Positions 18,264 to 26,371 of a stretch of DNA of 51,929 nt are shown piece by piece. This DNA is from Bacillota bacterium (GTDB lineage Bacteria; Bacillota; UBA4882; UBA8346): assembly GCA_023436305.1 (NCBI GenBank), contig JAEZJQ010000055.1, forward strand, positions 1-51,929. The letters run 5' to 3'. Numbering within the stretch: the first letter of the stretch is position 1; every line of letters begins with the position of its first letter. The position numbers and the translations under genes are program-made. The notes under the pieces are model-generated. The model was not told the origin of the DNA. It made no database searches and saw nothing but the letters and a program-made list of their open reading frames with translations.

Positions 18264-19000
18264 TGTCATTGCTGATTATTATTCCATTGTTTTTGTTGTT
18301 AACATGGGGGTTAATATACCCGCTAACCGATTTTTATGTCCGTTTCATTGCCCCGGATGTCATCAAGCGGGGAAACACTCTTGAAAAAAAGATTTGTCTA
18401 ACCTTTGACGATGGTCCGGACCCGGTGAATACCCCGGCTTTATTAAAAATATTGCAAACGGCGGGTATTCCGGCGGTATTTTTTTTAGTGGGCCGGAAGG
18501 CGGAAGAACATCCTGAATTGGTTACGGACATCATGGCCGCCGGGCATGAGATTGGGGCTCATACTTACTATCATCGCCATGCTTATTTAATGTTTTTAAA
18601 GAAAAGTCTGGCCACTATTACCCGGGGAATACCGGCCATCGAAACCATCACCCGGCGGCCCCTGGTTTACTTCAGGCCTCCTTGGGGCGCTTTGAATTTA
18701 TTTCAGTATTTATTCCTGAAAAAAAAGGGGGGCAAAGTGGTTTTATGGACTGCCAATGCCCGGGATTGGGATATCCGGACCGGATCAAAACAAATTGTGG
18801 AGCGCCTCCAGGCAAAAACCGCACCTTCCATCATTGTACTGCATGACTCCGGGGGCGATCCGGGAGCCCCTCAAAATATGCTGAAAGCCCTGCCTGATAT
18901 CATTGCTTACTTTCAAACTCACGGATACCGGTTTGTGACGCTTGACGAGATTTGCGGCAGGCAGGCCGGGATTCCTATGAAAGGAGGAACTGCGCTGTGA
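18263..19000 (+). CDS. Polysaccharide deacetylase (NodB/CE4 domain)
   Basis: 245 residues. The start ATG overlaps the stop of the MFS gene (TGATG), a coupled start. After one N-terminal membrane helix (about 3-18) comes the NodB domain: TFDDGPDPVN (metal-binding DD), GHEIGAHTYYHRHA (the second metal motif, H-x-x-x-H type), FRPPWGA (motif 3), and ILLHDSG-like IVLHDSGGD (motif 5). This set predicts a zinc-dependent N-deacetylase acting on peptidoglycan, chitin-like or glycolipid N-acetyl sugars at the outer face of the membrane. Confidence 0.92.
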   Translation: MSLLIIIPLFLLLTWGLIYPLTDFYVRFIAPDVIKRGNTLEKKICLTFDDGPDPVNTPALLKILQTAGIPAVFFLVGRKAEEHPELVTDIMAAGHEIGAHTYYHRHAYLMFLKKSLATITRGIPAIETITRRPLVYFRPPWGALNLFQYLFLKKKGGKVVLWTANARDWDIRTGSKQIVERLQAKTAPSIIVLHDSGGDPGAPQNMLKALPDIIAYFQTHGYRFVTLDEICGRQAGIPMKGGTAL

Positions 19001-19566
19001 GTGGCAACAATATTTTCCGAAAACTGGGGACAGCCATCGACCGCCGTTATCTGAATAAGGTCGGCGCAATTCCGGTGCCCGGTTCCGAATTCCGCCTGCT
19101 GTTAATCTGTTATCACCCCTATCATGGCCAAAAAAACATTGAAATTCCCGACCAGGTGGCGATTGCTCCGGGAGAAACGGTTTGTGAATTCCATTTGTCG
19201 AATCAACGCATTACCGAAATTGCCGCGGAAAAGTCGGACCGTTCCATGGAATGGCGCCTACTGGAAATCCTTAAGGAAGAGTTTAAAAAATTGGCTGAGA
19301 ACTGTGCCAATGGGACAATTCCTGAAGAAATCAAGGCTTTTTACGGAGTGAATGCCATGGGAACCACTTCCAAACGATTGGGGTTTACCTTAATTCCGCT
19401 TCCGAAAGGCTGGAACCGGTTATGGCTGGGTTTTTGGGAATCGTTATTGCGGAAGATTTTTTACTCGTACAAAAAAGACAAAAAAACCACCCTGGGACGG
19501 ACGATGGACCCTTACGAGATCTGGATCTCCAGGGATGTATTGCTGCGGAAGTATCTTAAAACGTAA
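18997..19566 (+). CDS. YkoP-like protein of unknown function
   Basis: The real start is GTG 18997, overlapping the stop of the deacetylase (GTGA) with AAAGGAGG about 10 bases upstream. The 189-residue product has no signal peptide. It has a first beta-rich part (GAIPVPGSEFRLLLICYHPY, EIPDQVAIAPGETVCEFHLSN), a helical middle (RLLEILKEEFKKLAE) and a basic C-terminus (FGFTLIPLPKGWNRLWLGF-like, ending DPYEIWISRDVLLRKY). The pattern and the location behind a polysaccharide deacetylase match YkoP-type proteins of Firmicutes. I name the family from memory of the pattern, so treat it as probable. Molecular function unknown. Confidence 0.65.
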   Translation: MSGNNIFRKLGTAIDRRYLNKVGAIPVPGSEFRLLLICYHPYHGQKNIEIPDQVAIAPGETVCEFHLSNQRITEIAAEKSDRSMEWRLLEILKEEFKKLAENCANGTIPEEIKAFYGVNAMGTTSKRLGFTLIPLPKGWNRLWLGFWESLLRKIFYSYKKDKKTTLGRTMDPYEIWISRDVLLRKYLKT

Positions 19567-19586
19567 CTCATGAAAATCAGAAATAC

Positions 19587-19625
19587 AAAAACCGGGAGGC
19601 TTGCCGCCAATTTCCCGGTTTTTTT
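19587..19625. terminator. Terminator between the envelope operon and the aldolase gene
   Basis: An 11-base stem (19587-19597 with 19613-19623) contains ACCGGGA/TCCCGGT, a 15-base loop and a T run on plus, with A run at the 5' side. It closes the four-gene plus operon and can also stop the converging aldolase gene. Confidence 0.8.
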
Positions 19626-19667
19626 TATCATAGAATGCAGTTTGAATCCGATGGTGAATGGACCCCT

Positions 19668-20669
19668 TTATTCCTCTTCCATAATGGCGTCGTAAAAAGA
19701 GACGTAATTATTCCGTCCCTCGCCATCGAGGAACTCCATGGCCGCCCGGGGATGCACATTGAGTTGGCCGGTGATCATATAGGGAATATCAAATCCCCAG
19801 AACAATTTTTGTTTCATCGGCGTAATGGTTTCCTGAATGCATTGCAATATAGGCCGCAAATGATACTTGGGATTTTTCAGAAACCCTAACAGCAATTCCA
19901 TGGGGCAATTTCCGGCGCCTCTGCCCAAGCCGCCGATGGTGGCGTCCAGGTAACTGGCCCCCAGGATTAACGCCTCAATAGTATTGGCGTAGGCCAATTG
20001 TTGGTTATTATGGGTATGAATCCCCACCTTTTTTCCGGCGGATTGAGCCATTTTTAGATATTTACCGGCCAGAAACTGGACTTCCTCGGAGTATAACGCC
20101 CCAAAACTATCCACCAGGTAAATCACATCCACCGGGGTGGCCGCCAACACTTCCAGCGCCTCATCCAGTTCCTGCTCCCGGACGATAGAAACAGCCATGA
20201 GATTGACGGTGGTCTCATAGCCCTTGTCGTGGAAATCCTTGATCATATCCACTGCCGCCGGTATCTGATGAATATAGGTGGCGACCCGGATCATATCCAG
20301 AACACTCTGCTCCTTGGGCAGTATATCTTCGTGATAATCGGTGCGATCAGCATCAGCCATCACCGATAATTTTAACTTGGTATCATTGTTCCCCACAATT
20401 TTACGAATATCAGCCTCGTCACAAAACTTCCATTTCCCATATTCCTTGGGTGAAAAGATTCTCTTGGAAGCCTTGTAGCCGAGCTCCATATAATCGACTC
20501 CTGCAGCCACGCAAGTCTCGTAAACCGCCTTAACAAAGCCGTCATCAAAGTTACAGTTGTTGATCAGCCCCCCGTCCCGAATCGTGCAATCAAATGCTTT
20601 GATATCGGGCCGGTAAGTCAGCCATGATCCCTTTTTTTCCGTCATAAACGCTACCTCATTCTTTGCCAT
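19668..20669 (-). CDS. DRE-TIM metallolyase (HMGL-like aldolase)
   Basis: About 333 residues. ATG 20669 is preferred over the upstream frame start because GGAGGATGG precedes it closely. The barrel signature DCTIRDGG (DxxxRDG) supplies the general-base arginine-aspartate pair, and HTHNNQQLAYANTIEAL supplies two metal-binding histidines (HxH) and the following Asn. GGLGRGAGNCPMELLL is the conserved glycine-rich loop. These are the marks of HMG-CoA lyase, homocitrate synthase and 4-hydroxy-2-oxovalerate aldolase enzymes. The absence of CoA-ligase partners and the closeness to oxovalerate-aldolase-like proteins suggest a small keto-acid aldolase. Exact substrate unknown. Monocistronic. Confidence 0.83.
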   Translation of the reverse strand: MAKNEVAFMTEKKGSWLTYRPDIKAFDCTIRDGGLINNCNFDDGFVKAVYETCVAAGVDYMELGYKASKRIFSPKEYGKWKFCDEADIRKIVGNNDTKLKLSVMADADRTDYHEDILPKEQSVLDMIRVATYIHQIPAAVDMIKDFHDKGYETTVNLMAVSIVREQELDEALEVLAATPVDVIYLVDSFGALYSEEVQFLAGKYLKMAQSAGKKVGIHTHNNQQLAYANTIEALILGASYLDATIGGLGRGAGNCPMELLLGFLKNPKYHLRPILQCIQETITPMKQKLFWGFDIPYMITGQLNVHPRAAMEFLDGEGRNNYVSFYDAIMEEE

Positions 20670-20928
20670 GCTACCATCCTCCATCAATGAATAAGATTCA
20701 ATTACCACCATGCTACCGTTCTGCCGATATTAACCGTTTTACAAATTGTATGGTAAGTAATAGTATTTAATATTTTAATCGAAAATGTAGCGAAAGACAA
20801 GAATTAATTTATTAACTTTTCCGTATTTCTTATTTCCAACCAATCCATGGCGTACTTGATGATTTTACTACGCATATTTATTCCGCTAATTAATATAATT
20901 CTACTAACCAAAAAAAAGGGGGAAATTC

Positions 20929-21549
20929 ATGAAAAGGTTTTTAGTGCTTTTGATTACTGTTTTAATGATCTTGGGTCTGGCAAATGGTGTTATGGCGGCA
21001 ACCGTTTATTTGGAAACCGGTATTAACGGGAAAGCCGCCACGGGTTCCACTGAATGGGATTCCACCAATGTATTACTACTGGGTTTTAAAGCGCCAATTA
21101 ACAATTGGTTCGTGGGTCTGGATTATTCAACTCTTACCGTCAAAGACAGTTCGAATTCAAAAGTTTGGAATTATGATCTAAAGGGTGGATATTCTTTTGT
21201 GAATAATAAATCCACCCGGGTCAGCGCTACCTTGGGATACTATTACCAAGAGATTCGAAACGATATTCTGGTAAGCGCTTTATCCTTGGGTCTGGACAGC
21301 GAATTTAAAATTGCTAAAAATCTCTATTTGGAAGCAGAAATTGATTGCGCTGTCGCCGGTAAAAACTATGAATATAACGGCGTCTCCGGTGATCTGGATT
21401 CGGCAATGAATTGTAAAGCAAAGTTGAACTATTATTTTAGCAACAATTTCGGCGTTTCCTTAGGGTACTATTATGATGATTTTAAGCCGGAAGGCGAATC
21501 GACGACGTCGCATAATGCGTTAACGTTAGGAATTACCGGCAAGTTTTAA
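20929..21549 (+). CDS. Small outer-membrane beta-barrel protein
   Basis: 206 residues. The signal peptide (1-23) ends GVMAA. The mature part has eight or more amphipathic strands alternating aromatic and polar residues, such as NNWFVGLDYSTLTV, TRVSATLGYYYQEI and NNFGVSLGYYYDDF, with the last strand NALTLGITGKF ending in phenylalanine. A C-terminal aromatic residue and this strand pattern are the standard mark of outer-membrane proteins handled by a BAM-type machine. It resembles the OmpA/OmpW-like small barrel class. The start is backed by AAGGGGGAAATTC. It is one of the best signs that the host is diderm. Confidence 0.8.
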   Translation: MKRFLVLLITVLMILGLANGVMAATVYLETGINGKAATGSTEWDSTNVLLLGFKAPINNWFVGLDYSTLTVKDSSNSKVWNYDLKGGYSFVNNKSTRVSATLGYYYQEIRNDILVSALSLGLDSEFKIAKNLYLEAEIDCAVAGKNYEYNGVSGDLDSAMNCKAKLNYYFSNNFGVSLGYYYDDFKPEGESTTSHNALTLGITGKF

Positions 21550-21602
21550 TCTACTAAAAAACGCCGCCTATTTTAACGGGTGCATTGATTAACTTAAAAA
21601 CT

Positions 21603-21634
21603 GAGCCTAATCAATTGGTTAAGCTCCTTTTTTT
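21603..21634 (+). terminator. Terminator of the outer-membrane protein gene
   Basis: Imperfect hairpin: GAGC (21603-21606) pairs with GCTC (21623-21626), extended by further A/T pairs with one mismatch, followed by seven T. It lies 54 bases after the stop of the barrel gene. Confidence 0.65.
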
Positions 21635-21785
21635 GCCTCAATTACTACCAATTGTTTTAAAAGAAGCGATGTGCCCCACGGTTAATTGGGGGTTGTCACA
21701 CCGCTTTTCGACTGGCTTAATTCTTCTAATCTTAGTTACAATGGATTTATTAATACCCGCAGGAACCAATATTTCAATATAATTA

Positions 21786-21885
21786 TCATTCAACGCCCCA
21801 CTGCAAAACCCCCGAAACATATCCTGTTACTTTAACCCAGTCGTTGTAAGTTTTTGCTGATGAATTGAAACTATAATCAATTGTT
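21786..21885 (-). pseudogene. Remnant of a CBM3 module (C-terminal strands only)
   Basis: Read on the minus strand, this stretch encodes DYSFNSSAKTYNDWVK, then VTGYVSGVLQWGVE and a TGA stop. It lines up with the end of the intact CBM3 modules further along (DYSFNSSATSYVDWTKVTGY, SGALQWGTEP). Just upstream the frame is broken by a stop and a one-base shift, and no parent gene is left. The 459-base gap 21550-22008 otherwise holds two terminators and no gene I can support. Confidence 0.75.
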
Positions 21886-21939
21886 GATTAAATTATTCCG
21901 TTAATCCTATAAAACCATTATGATAGTATTCGTTACGAA

Positions 21940-21966
21940 AGAGGTGTCCCTTACCGGAACACCTCT
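21940..21966 (-). terminator. Terminator after the GH43-ricin gene
   Basis: AGAGGTGT (21940-21947) pairs with ACACCTCT (21959-21966), with two further G-C pairs and a short loop. The T run on minus is weak (TTTCG). It is placed 40 bases beyond the gene's stop. Confidence 0.6.
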
Positions 21967-22008
21967 CTTATACTTCTTCTCCCAAGATTGTCAATCAACA
22001 ATCATTGT

Positions 22009-23436
22009 CTATTGAACGATCTGCCATTGCTGGTTAGCCCCGCCATTATCGGGATACTGGGTAATATTAGCGCCGTCGGCGGTGGAATAACCGTTAACTT
22101 CCAAAAGCATACCGCTCTTTTTATTCCTCAGCTTATAATATCCCAATCCGGCGTCGATTCTCTGCCAGAGTTGGCTGTCACTGCCGTTGTCGGCCATTTG
22201 AACAATCTGGGCGCTGTTGGCTGTGGAACCGTCGCTTACATCCATGAGTTTAGCGCTCTTCTTGTTCTTGATCTTATAATAGCCGGAACCGGCGTCAATC
22301 AATTGCCAACGTTGATTGTCTCCGCCGTTATCGGGCCATTGAATGATTTTGGTGCCGTCCGCCAGGGAACCGCCGTTGACATCGGCTAATTTTCCGCTGT
22401 TCTTGTTTTTAATCTTGTAATATGTAGGTATAGTGCCGGTGATAGTCCCGGTGGCCGTGTCGATGCTAATTGGGTCATACCAGTTCATGGTGAGTAAAGT
22501 GTTGGAATTGAATGACAGGGGTAGCCAGACATAGGCGGAATCATTGGCTTTTCCGCCCGAAGCCCCGGCCCACCGGTCGGCCATAAACAGATATGAGGTG
22601 GTGGAACTACCCTGAACCGGTAAAACATATGTTCCCTGGGAACTATAGCAGGTGGAATTCCCAATGTTGGTTAAACCGGACCAGGAACCCGACATACTGG
22701 TGGCATAGGCATACTTCTGTTGGTTGGGAGTCCAGCCGGTGCAACCGGAGGTAATTAAAATATAATATCCATTGCGTTTAAACAAACAGGGCGCTTCCCG
22801 GGATTGTCCCACAAACAATTTTTGGACCAGACTGGCGATGCTCTGATAATCACTACTCAGTTTATACATATGTAAATCAGCATTTTCATTAGCCGCTGAG
22901 AGGAAATATGCCGACCCATCGGTATCGACAAACAGTGTGCAATCCCGCGACATGTAGTTCAGAGGCCGGAAGCTTCCCAAATATGAATAATTCCCGTCCA
23001 CCGTGCTGCTAACGGCGACTGCGGCCCGCGCCTGGCCATAATCTCCTGCGTTTTCCTTATGCATCCACATTACATACTTGCCGGTGTTGGCGCAATAAAT
23101 CACCTTGGGCCGTTCGATTTTGGCGGAGGATAAATCGGAGTTGGAGTATTGAGTCAAGACATTATTCCGGAATTCCCAGGTTTTTAAATCGGTGGAACGA
23201 TAGCAAGAGACAGCATAAAAAGTGTCGTTGGAATTCCGGTTCTCGCCAAACCAGTAGTAATCGGAACCGACTTTAATCACTCCACCGCCATGGGCATGAA
23301 TGATATTTCCACTGGTGTCCTTGAATTGAATCCCGTTGGAAATAGTCACCGGCGTGGCATAAGCGTTGAAAATCATCAGCAATACCGCCAAGCAAACCCA
23401 AAATCCTTTAAATACGACGCTGGAACGCAAACTCAT
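22009..23436 (-). CDS. Secreted GH43 exo-beta-1,3-galactanase-like enzyme with ricin-type lectin domain
   Basis: About 475 residues from ATG 23436 (GGGGG site 9 bases upstream). After the signal peptide, residues about 30-330 form a GH43-type five-blade propeller: HAHGGGVIKVGSDYYWFGE, ERPKVIYCANTGKYVMWMH, SRDCTLFVDTDGSAYFLSA and SREAPCLFKRNGYYILITSG. This is the motif order of subfamily 24/34 exo-beta-1,3-galactanases (Ct1,3Gal43A type), where the Glu in ERPKV is the proton donor and no classic catalytic base is present. Residues about 335-475 are a ricin B-like beta-trefoil with three repeats ending QRWQ, QLWQ and QQWQ. The predicted target is arabinogalactan side regions of plant cell walls. 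It stands next to the GH51 gene and has its own terminator. Confidence 0.85.
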   Translation of the reverse strand: MSLRSSVVFKGFWVCLAVLLMIFNAYATPVTISNGIQFKDTSGNIIHAHGGGVIKVGSDYYWFGENRNSNDTFYAVSCYRSTDLKTWEFRNNVLTQYSNSDLSSAKIERPKVIYCANTGKYVMWMHKENAGDYGQARAAVAVSSTVDGNYSYLGSFRPLNYMSRDCTLFVDTDGSAYFLSAANENADLHMYKLSSDYQSIASLVQKLFVGQSREAPCLFKRNGYYILITSGCTGWTPNQQKYAYATSMSGSWSGLTNIGNSTCYSSQGTYVLPVQGSSTTSYLFMADRWAGASGGKANDSAYVWLPLSFNSNTLLTMNWYDPISIDTATGTITGTIPTYYKIKNKNSGKLADVNGGSLADGTKIIQWPDNGGDNQRWQLIDAGSGYYKIKNKKSAKLMDVSDGSTANSAQIVQMADNGSDSQLWQRIDAGLGYYKLRNKKSGMLLEVNGYSTADGANITQYPDNGGANQQWQIVQ

Positions 23437-23548
23437 TGGAATACCCCCTTTTTTGTAGTTTCTATCTAGCAATATTATAGTATATTTTCGATACTTATGG
23501 AATCTTAAAAAAAATCGGTTATCCCGGGTAACAACTTTTTAATCAAGA

Positions 23549-23588
23549 AAGGGGCTGCTCCGTAGGTTAAAACCTTGGACAACCCCTT
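23549..23588 (-). terminator. Terminator after the GH51 gene
   Basis: Hairpin with arms AAGGGGCTGCTCC (23549-23561) and GGACAACCCCTT (23577-23588), imperfect in the middle, with a 15-base loop. On minus it is followed by TTTCTT. It lies between the arabinofuranosidase stop and the next gene. Confidence 0.65.
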
Positions 23589-23632
23589 AATCGATACTGT
23601 TTTTAGTTTTATTAATAAAACGCCATCATTCT

Positions 23633-25132
23633 TTAGCGCGTGGAAAATCTCAAAACATTCCAGGATAATTTCGGCACAATCACCGGCAATTGATTGGTAC
23701 CGTTACCGGAGATTGACACATTTTTAGGTTTCACCTTCTCCGGTTCGTCAAAACTGTTTGCCGCTAACAAGTCCGGACCATTTAGCATAACATGCTCAAT
23801 GGGCTTCACCGAACCAAACGACCGGAAATCCAAGGTAATCTCCAGTTCATCCTGCTGATCGCAGTTCAAGATAAAAATACTGACTTCGTCCGTTTCCCGG
23901 TTAAGAACCACTGTCGATTGAAGAACCGGCACGTATCCGTAAATTTTCGACGGATAACTGGGGCAAGTTATTAAGGGTTTTAGCACTTCTCCCCTTCCAT
24001 AAGCGGAAACTTGTTGGAATGGGTAAAAAATCGTCTGTTTAATGACCGGGCCGCCGGTTTTGGTGTAAATTGGAGCAATTGCATTGACCAGTTGCGCCAG
24101 ACAAGCCATTTTAATCCGATCCGCATGATTTAATAAAGTACATATTAAACCTCCAAATACTAGAGCATCCTGTAAACTGTAAATCTGCTCCAGCCGGGGT
24201 TCGGCGGTTTCCCAAACTGTATAATTTTCACTGCGATGCGCCCATACATTCCATTCATCAAATGACAAATTAAGCGTTTTCTTACTACGCTTTTTCGCTT
24301 TTACGTAATCCGCAGTAGAGGTAATGGTATGGATAAAATTATCCATATCCATAAATGAAGCCAGAAAATCACCAATATTGTCCGTGTCATCATGACCATA
24401 ATATCGATGAAGTGAGATGAAATCGACTTGATCATATAGATATTCCAAAACGATGCGATCCCATTCGGGAAAAGTTGGCATTTCAGTATTTGAGCTACCA
24501 CAAGCGACCAACTCAATCCTCGGATCAACCCAGCGCATAATCTTCGCTGCTTCTAAAGCTTTCTTGCCGTAATCATCAGCCGATAGATGACAAATCTGCC
24601 ATGGGCCATCCATCTCGTTACCCAGGCACCATACTTTGATATTATGAGGTTGTTCATGGCCGTTTTGACGGCGCAGATCGCTCCACTGGGTCCCGGAGGG
24701 GTGATTGCAATATTCCAGCATATTTCCAGCTTCAGCCGGAGTCCCGGTCCCCAAATTTACCGCCGCCATCACCTGTGAACCCGCTTTTTTACACCAATCA
24801 ACAAACTCATCGATACCGATTTCATTGGGTTCAATTGAATTCCAGGCAAGATCCAACCGCTTCGGCCGGCTTTTTACTGGTCCGATCCCATCGGTCCATT
24901 GATATCCTGACACAAAATTGCCGCCCGGATAGCGAATGATCGGCACCCGCAATTGTTTTACCAACTCCAGGACATCTTTCCGGAAACCCTGTTCATCTGC
25001 AGTCGCATGTCCCGGTTCATAGATGCCCGAATAAACAGCCCGGCCCAGGTGCTCAATAAATGATCCAAATAAACGCGGATCAGTCTCACCGATAATATAA
25101 TCTTTTTCTATTATACATTTCGCTTTTTTCAT
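23633..25132 (-). CDS. abfA: Alpha-L-arabinofuranosidase, GH51
   Basis: About 499 residues from ATG 25132. No signal peptide, so it acts on imported oligosaccharides. The acid/base is E173 in CLGNEMDGPWQ and the nucleophile E293 in SFDEWNVW. The loop RYPGGNFVSGYQW is the arabinose-binding GGNF motif. Length and spacing equal those of Clostridium-type Araf51 enzymes. In Bacillus subtilis the same family closes the ara operon. It is transcribed downstream of the ABC permeases after an AraC remnant, and ends at its own terminator. Confidence 0.94.
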   Translation of the reverse strand: MKKAKCIIEKDYIIGETDPRLFGSFIEHLGRAVYSGIYEPGHATADEQGFRKDVLELVKQLRVPIIRYPGGNFVSGYQWTDGIGPVKSRPKRLDLAWNSIEPNEIGIDEFVDWCKKAGSQVMAAVNLGTGTPAEAGNMLEYCNHPSGTQWSDLRRQNGHEQPHNIKVWCLGNEMDGPWQICHLSADDYGKKALEAAKIMRWVDPRIELVACGSSNTEMPTFPEWDRIVLEYLYDQVDFISLHRYYGHDDTDNIGDFLASFMDMDNFIHTITSTADYVKAKKRSKKTLNLSFDEWNVWAHRSENYTVWETAEPRLEQIYSLQDALVFGGLICTLLNHADRIKMACLAQLVNAIAPIYTKTGGPVIKQTIFYPFQQVSAYGRGEVLKPLITCPSYPSKIYGYVPVLQSTVVLNRETDEVSIFILNCDQQDELEITLDFRSFGSVKPIEHVMLNGPDLLAANSFDEPEKVKPKNVSISGNGTNQLPVIVPKLSWNVLRFSTR

Positions 25133-25168
25133 TAGAACACCATTCCTCACATTTTTTGTTTGCCATTC

Positions 25169-25270
25169 TCAACCTATTTCCCCACCCCGGTAAGACTTTT
25201 CATATTCCAGTGGAGTCATGCCCTGACTATCCGTAAATACTTTAAAAAAGTAATTATAATTTCGGCTTGC
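25169..25270 (-). pseudogene. Remnant of an AraC-family regulator (end of HTH domain)
   Basis: The frame reads SRNYNYFFKVFTDSQGMTP, then LEYEKSYRGG and a stop. This matches the second helix-turn-helix end of AraC regulators (typical NYNYFSRVFKKHTGMTPLEYRKKY). Sequence before it loses the family pattern and no full domain exists, so only the last 33 codons or so remain. It lies between the second permease and the GH51 gene, where an AraC regulator would fit an arabinose operon. Confidence 0.65.
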
Positions 25271-25492
25271 CGGTAGCAGCAACGACTTTTTTAAGTTGTC
25301 CGAGTCTAACCGCACTCCAAAATTTTTACCTTTTACTATAAATTTGTAACAAAAACAAGGCTGCCTAAAAAGAACTTTAAAATCGATACGATATACAATA
25401 AGCATCCTTGACAAACAAACCGTTTTATATTGTATATCTTGATCATAAAAGATTCCTTTTGGGACAGCACCATCTCCATCAATTTCTTATGT

Positions 25493-26323
25493 TTACTTCA
25501 GCCCTGTAAGCACGATTCCTTCCACAAAATACTTCTGACCGGTAAAATAAAGGATGACACACGGTATAATGGACATGGTGGATGCGGCCATAATCGATTT
25601 CCAATCGGTCCCATAACCCGACTTGAAGTTGGCCAGCGCCTGGGAAATGGTATTCATTTCGTTCCGGGAAATATAGATTAGGGGGCCCAAAACATCATTC
25701 CAGTAAAGAATGAAGGTAAAGAGGCCTACCGTGATTAACACCGGTTTGATTAATGGTAACAGTATCGTAAACAGAATCTGAAAGTGGTTGGCGCCGTCCA
25801 TATAGGCGGCTTCGTCGATTTCCCTGGGTATGGTCATCAGAAACTGCCGGATCAGAAAAATATTCAAGGCGCCACCTCCCAGGTACGCCGGAACAATAAG
25901 CGGGATGTAACTGTTGCTAAGCCCGATGGAACTCCAAGCCATAAAAATAGGAATAATCAGGACCGCTCCTGGCATCAGCATGCTCCCAATGACCAGGGTG
26001 AACCAGAACTTCTTCAGCGGAAATTTGAGCCGGGCAAAGCAGTAAGCTGCCAAGCTCGCAGTTAGAAGTACACCCAAGACCGAAGGCAGGGCAATAGTCA
26101 ACGTGTTGACAAAGTATCTCCCAAACGGAAAGACCGACAGAGTATACGGATAATTATCGAAACGCCAGGTGGTTGGGAGTAAAAGCGGGGGATATTTATT
26201 GATATCAAGATTCGACATCAAGGAAGATCTTACCATCCAGAAGAACGGAAAGACGACTATCAGTGAAATGATGATAACCAAGATAGTGTTGACCTTATTT
26301 AAAAATTTAATATTTGTTTTCAT
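25493..26323 (-). CDS. CUT1 sugar ABC transporter permease (MalG-like)
   Basis: 276 residues with six membrane helices. The EAA loop reads EIDEAAYMDGANHFQILFTILLP-like (about 185-207) and contacts the ATPase. The N-terminus KVNTILVIIISLIVVFPFFWMV is the usual first helix of MalG-type proteins, and it ends YFVEGIVLTGLK, the standard AITxGAVKG-like tail. It follows the MalF-like permease after 48 bases. No ATP-binding subunit is present in the window, so it probably uses a shared MsmX-type ATPase encoded elsewhere. Confidence 0.94.
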   Translation of the reverse strand: MKTNIKFLNKVNTILVIIISLIVVFPFFWMVRSSLMSNLDINKYPPLLLPTTWRFDNYPYTLSVFPFGRYFVNTLTIALPSVLGVLLTASLAAYCFARLKFPLKKFWFTLVIGSMLMPGAVLIIPIFMAWSSIGLSNSYIPLIVPAYLGGGALNIFLIRQFLMTIPREIDEAAYMDGANHFQILFTILLPLIKPVLITVGLFTFILYWNDVLGPLIYISRNEMNTISQALANFKSGYGTDWKSIMAASTMSIIPCVILYFTGQKYFVEGIVLTGLK

Positions 26324-26371
26324 ATCCGTTTACCTCACTATTATCCTTCATAAAATATCCGCTACACTCCA

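Noticed and set aside
21638..21820. 60-codon minus-strand frame beside the CBM3 remnant
   Set aside because: No ribosome site, no family pattern, and it overlaps the remnant in another frame.
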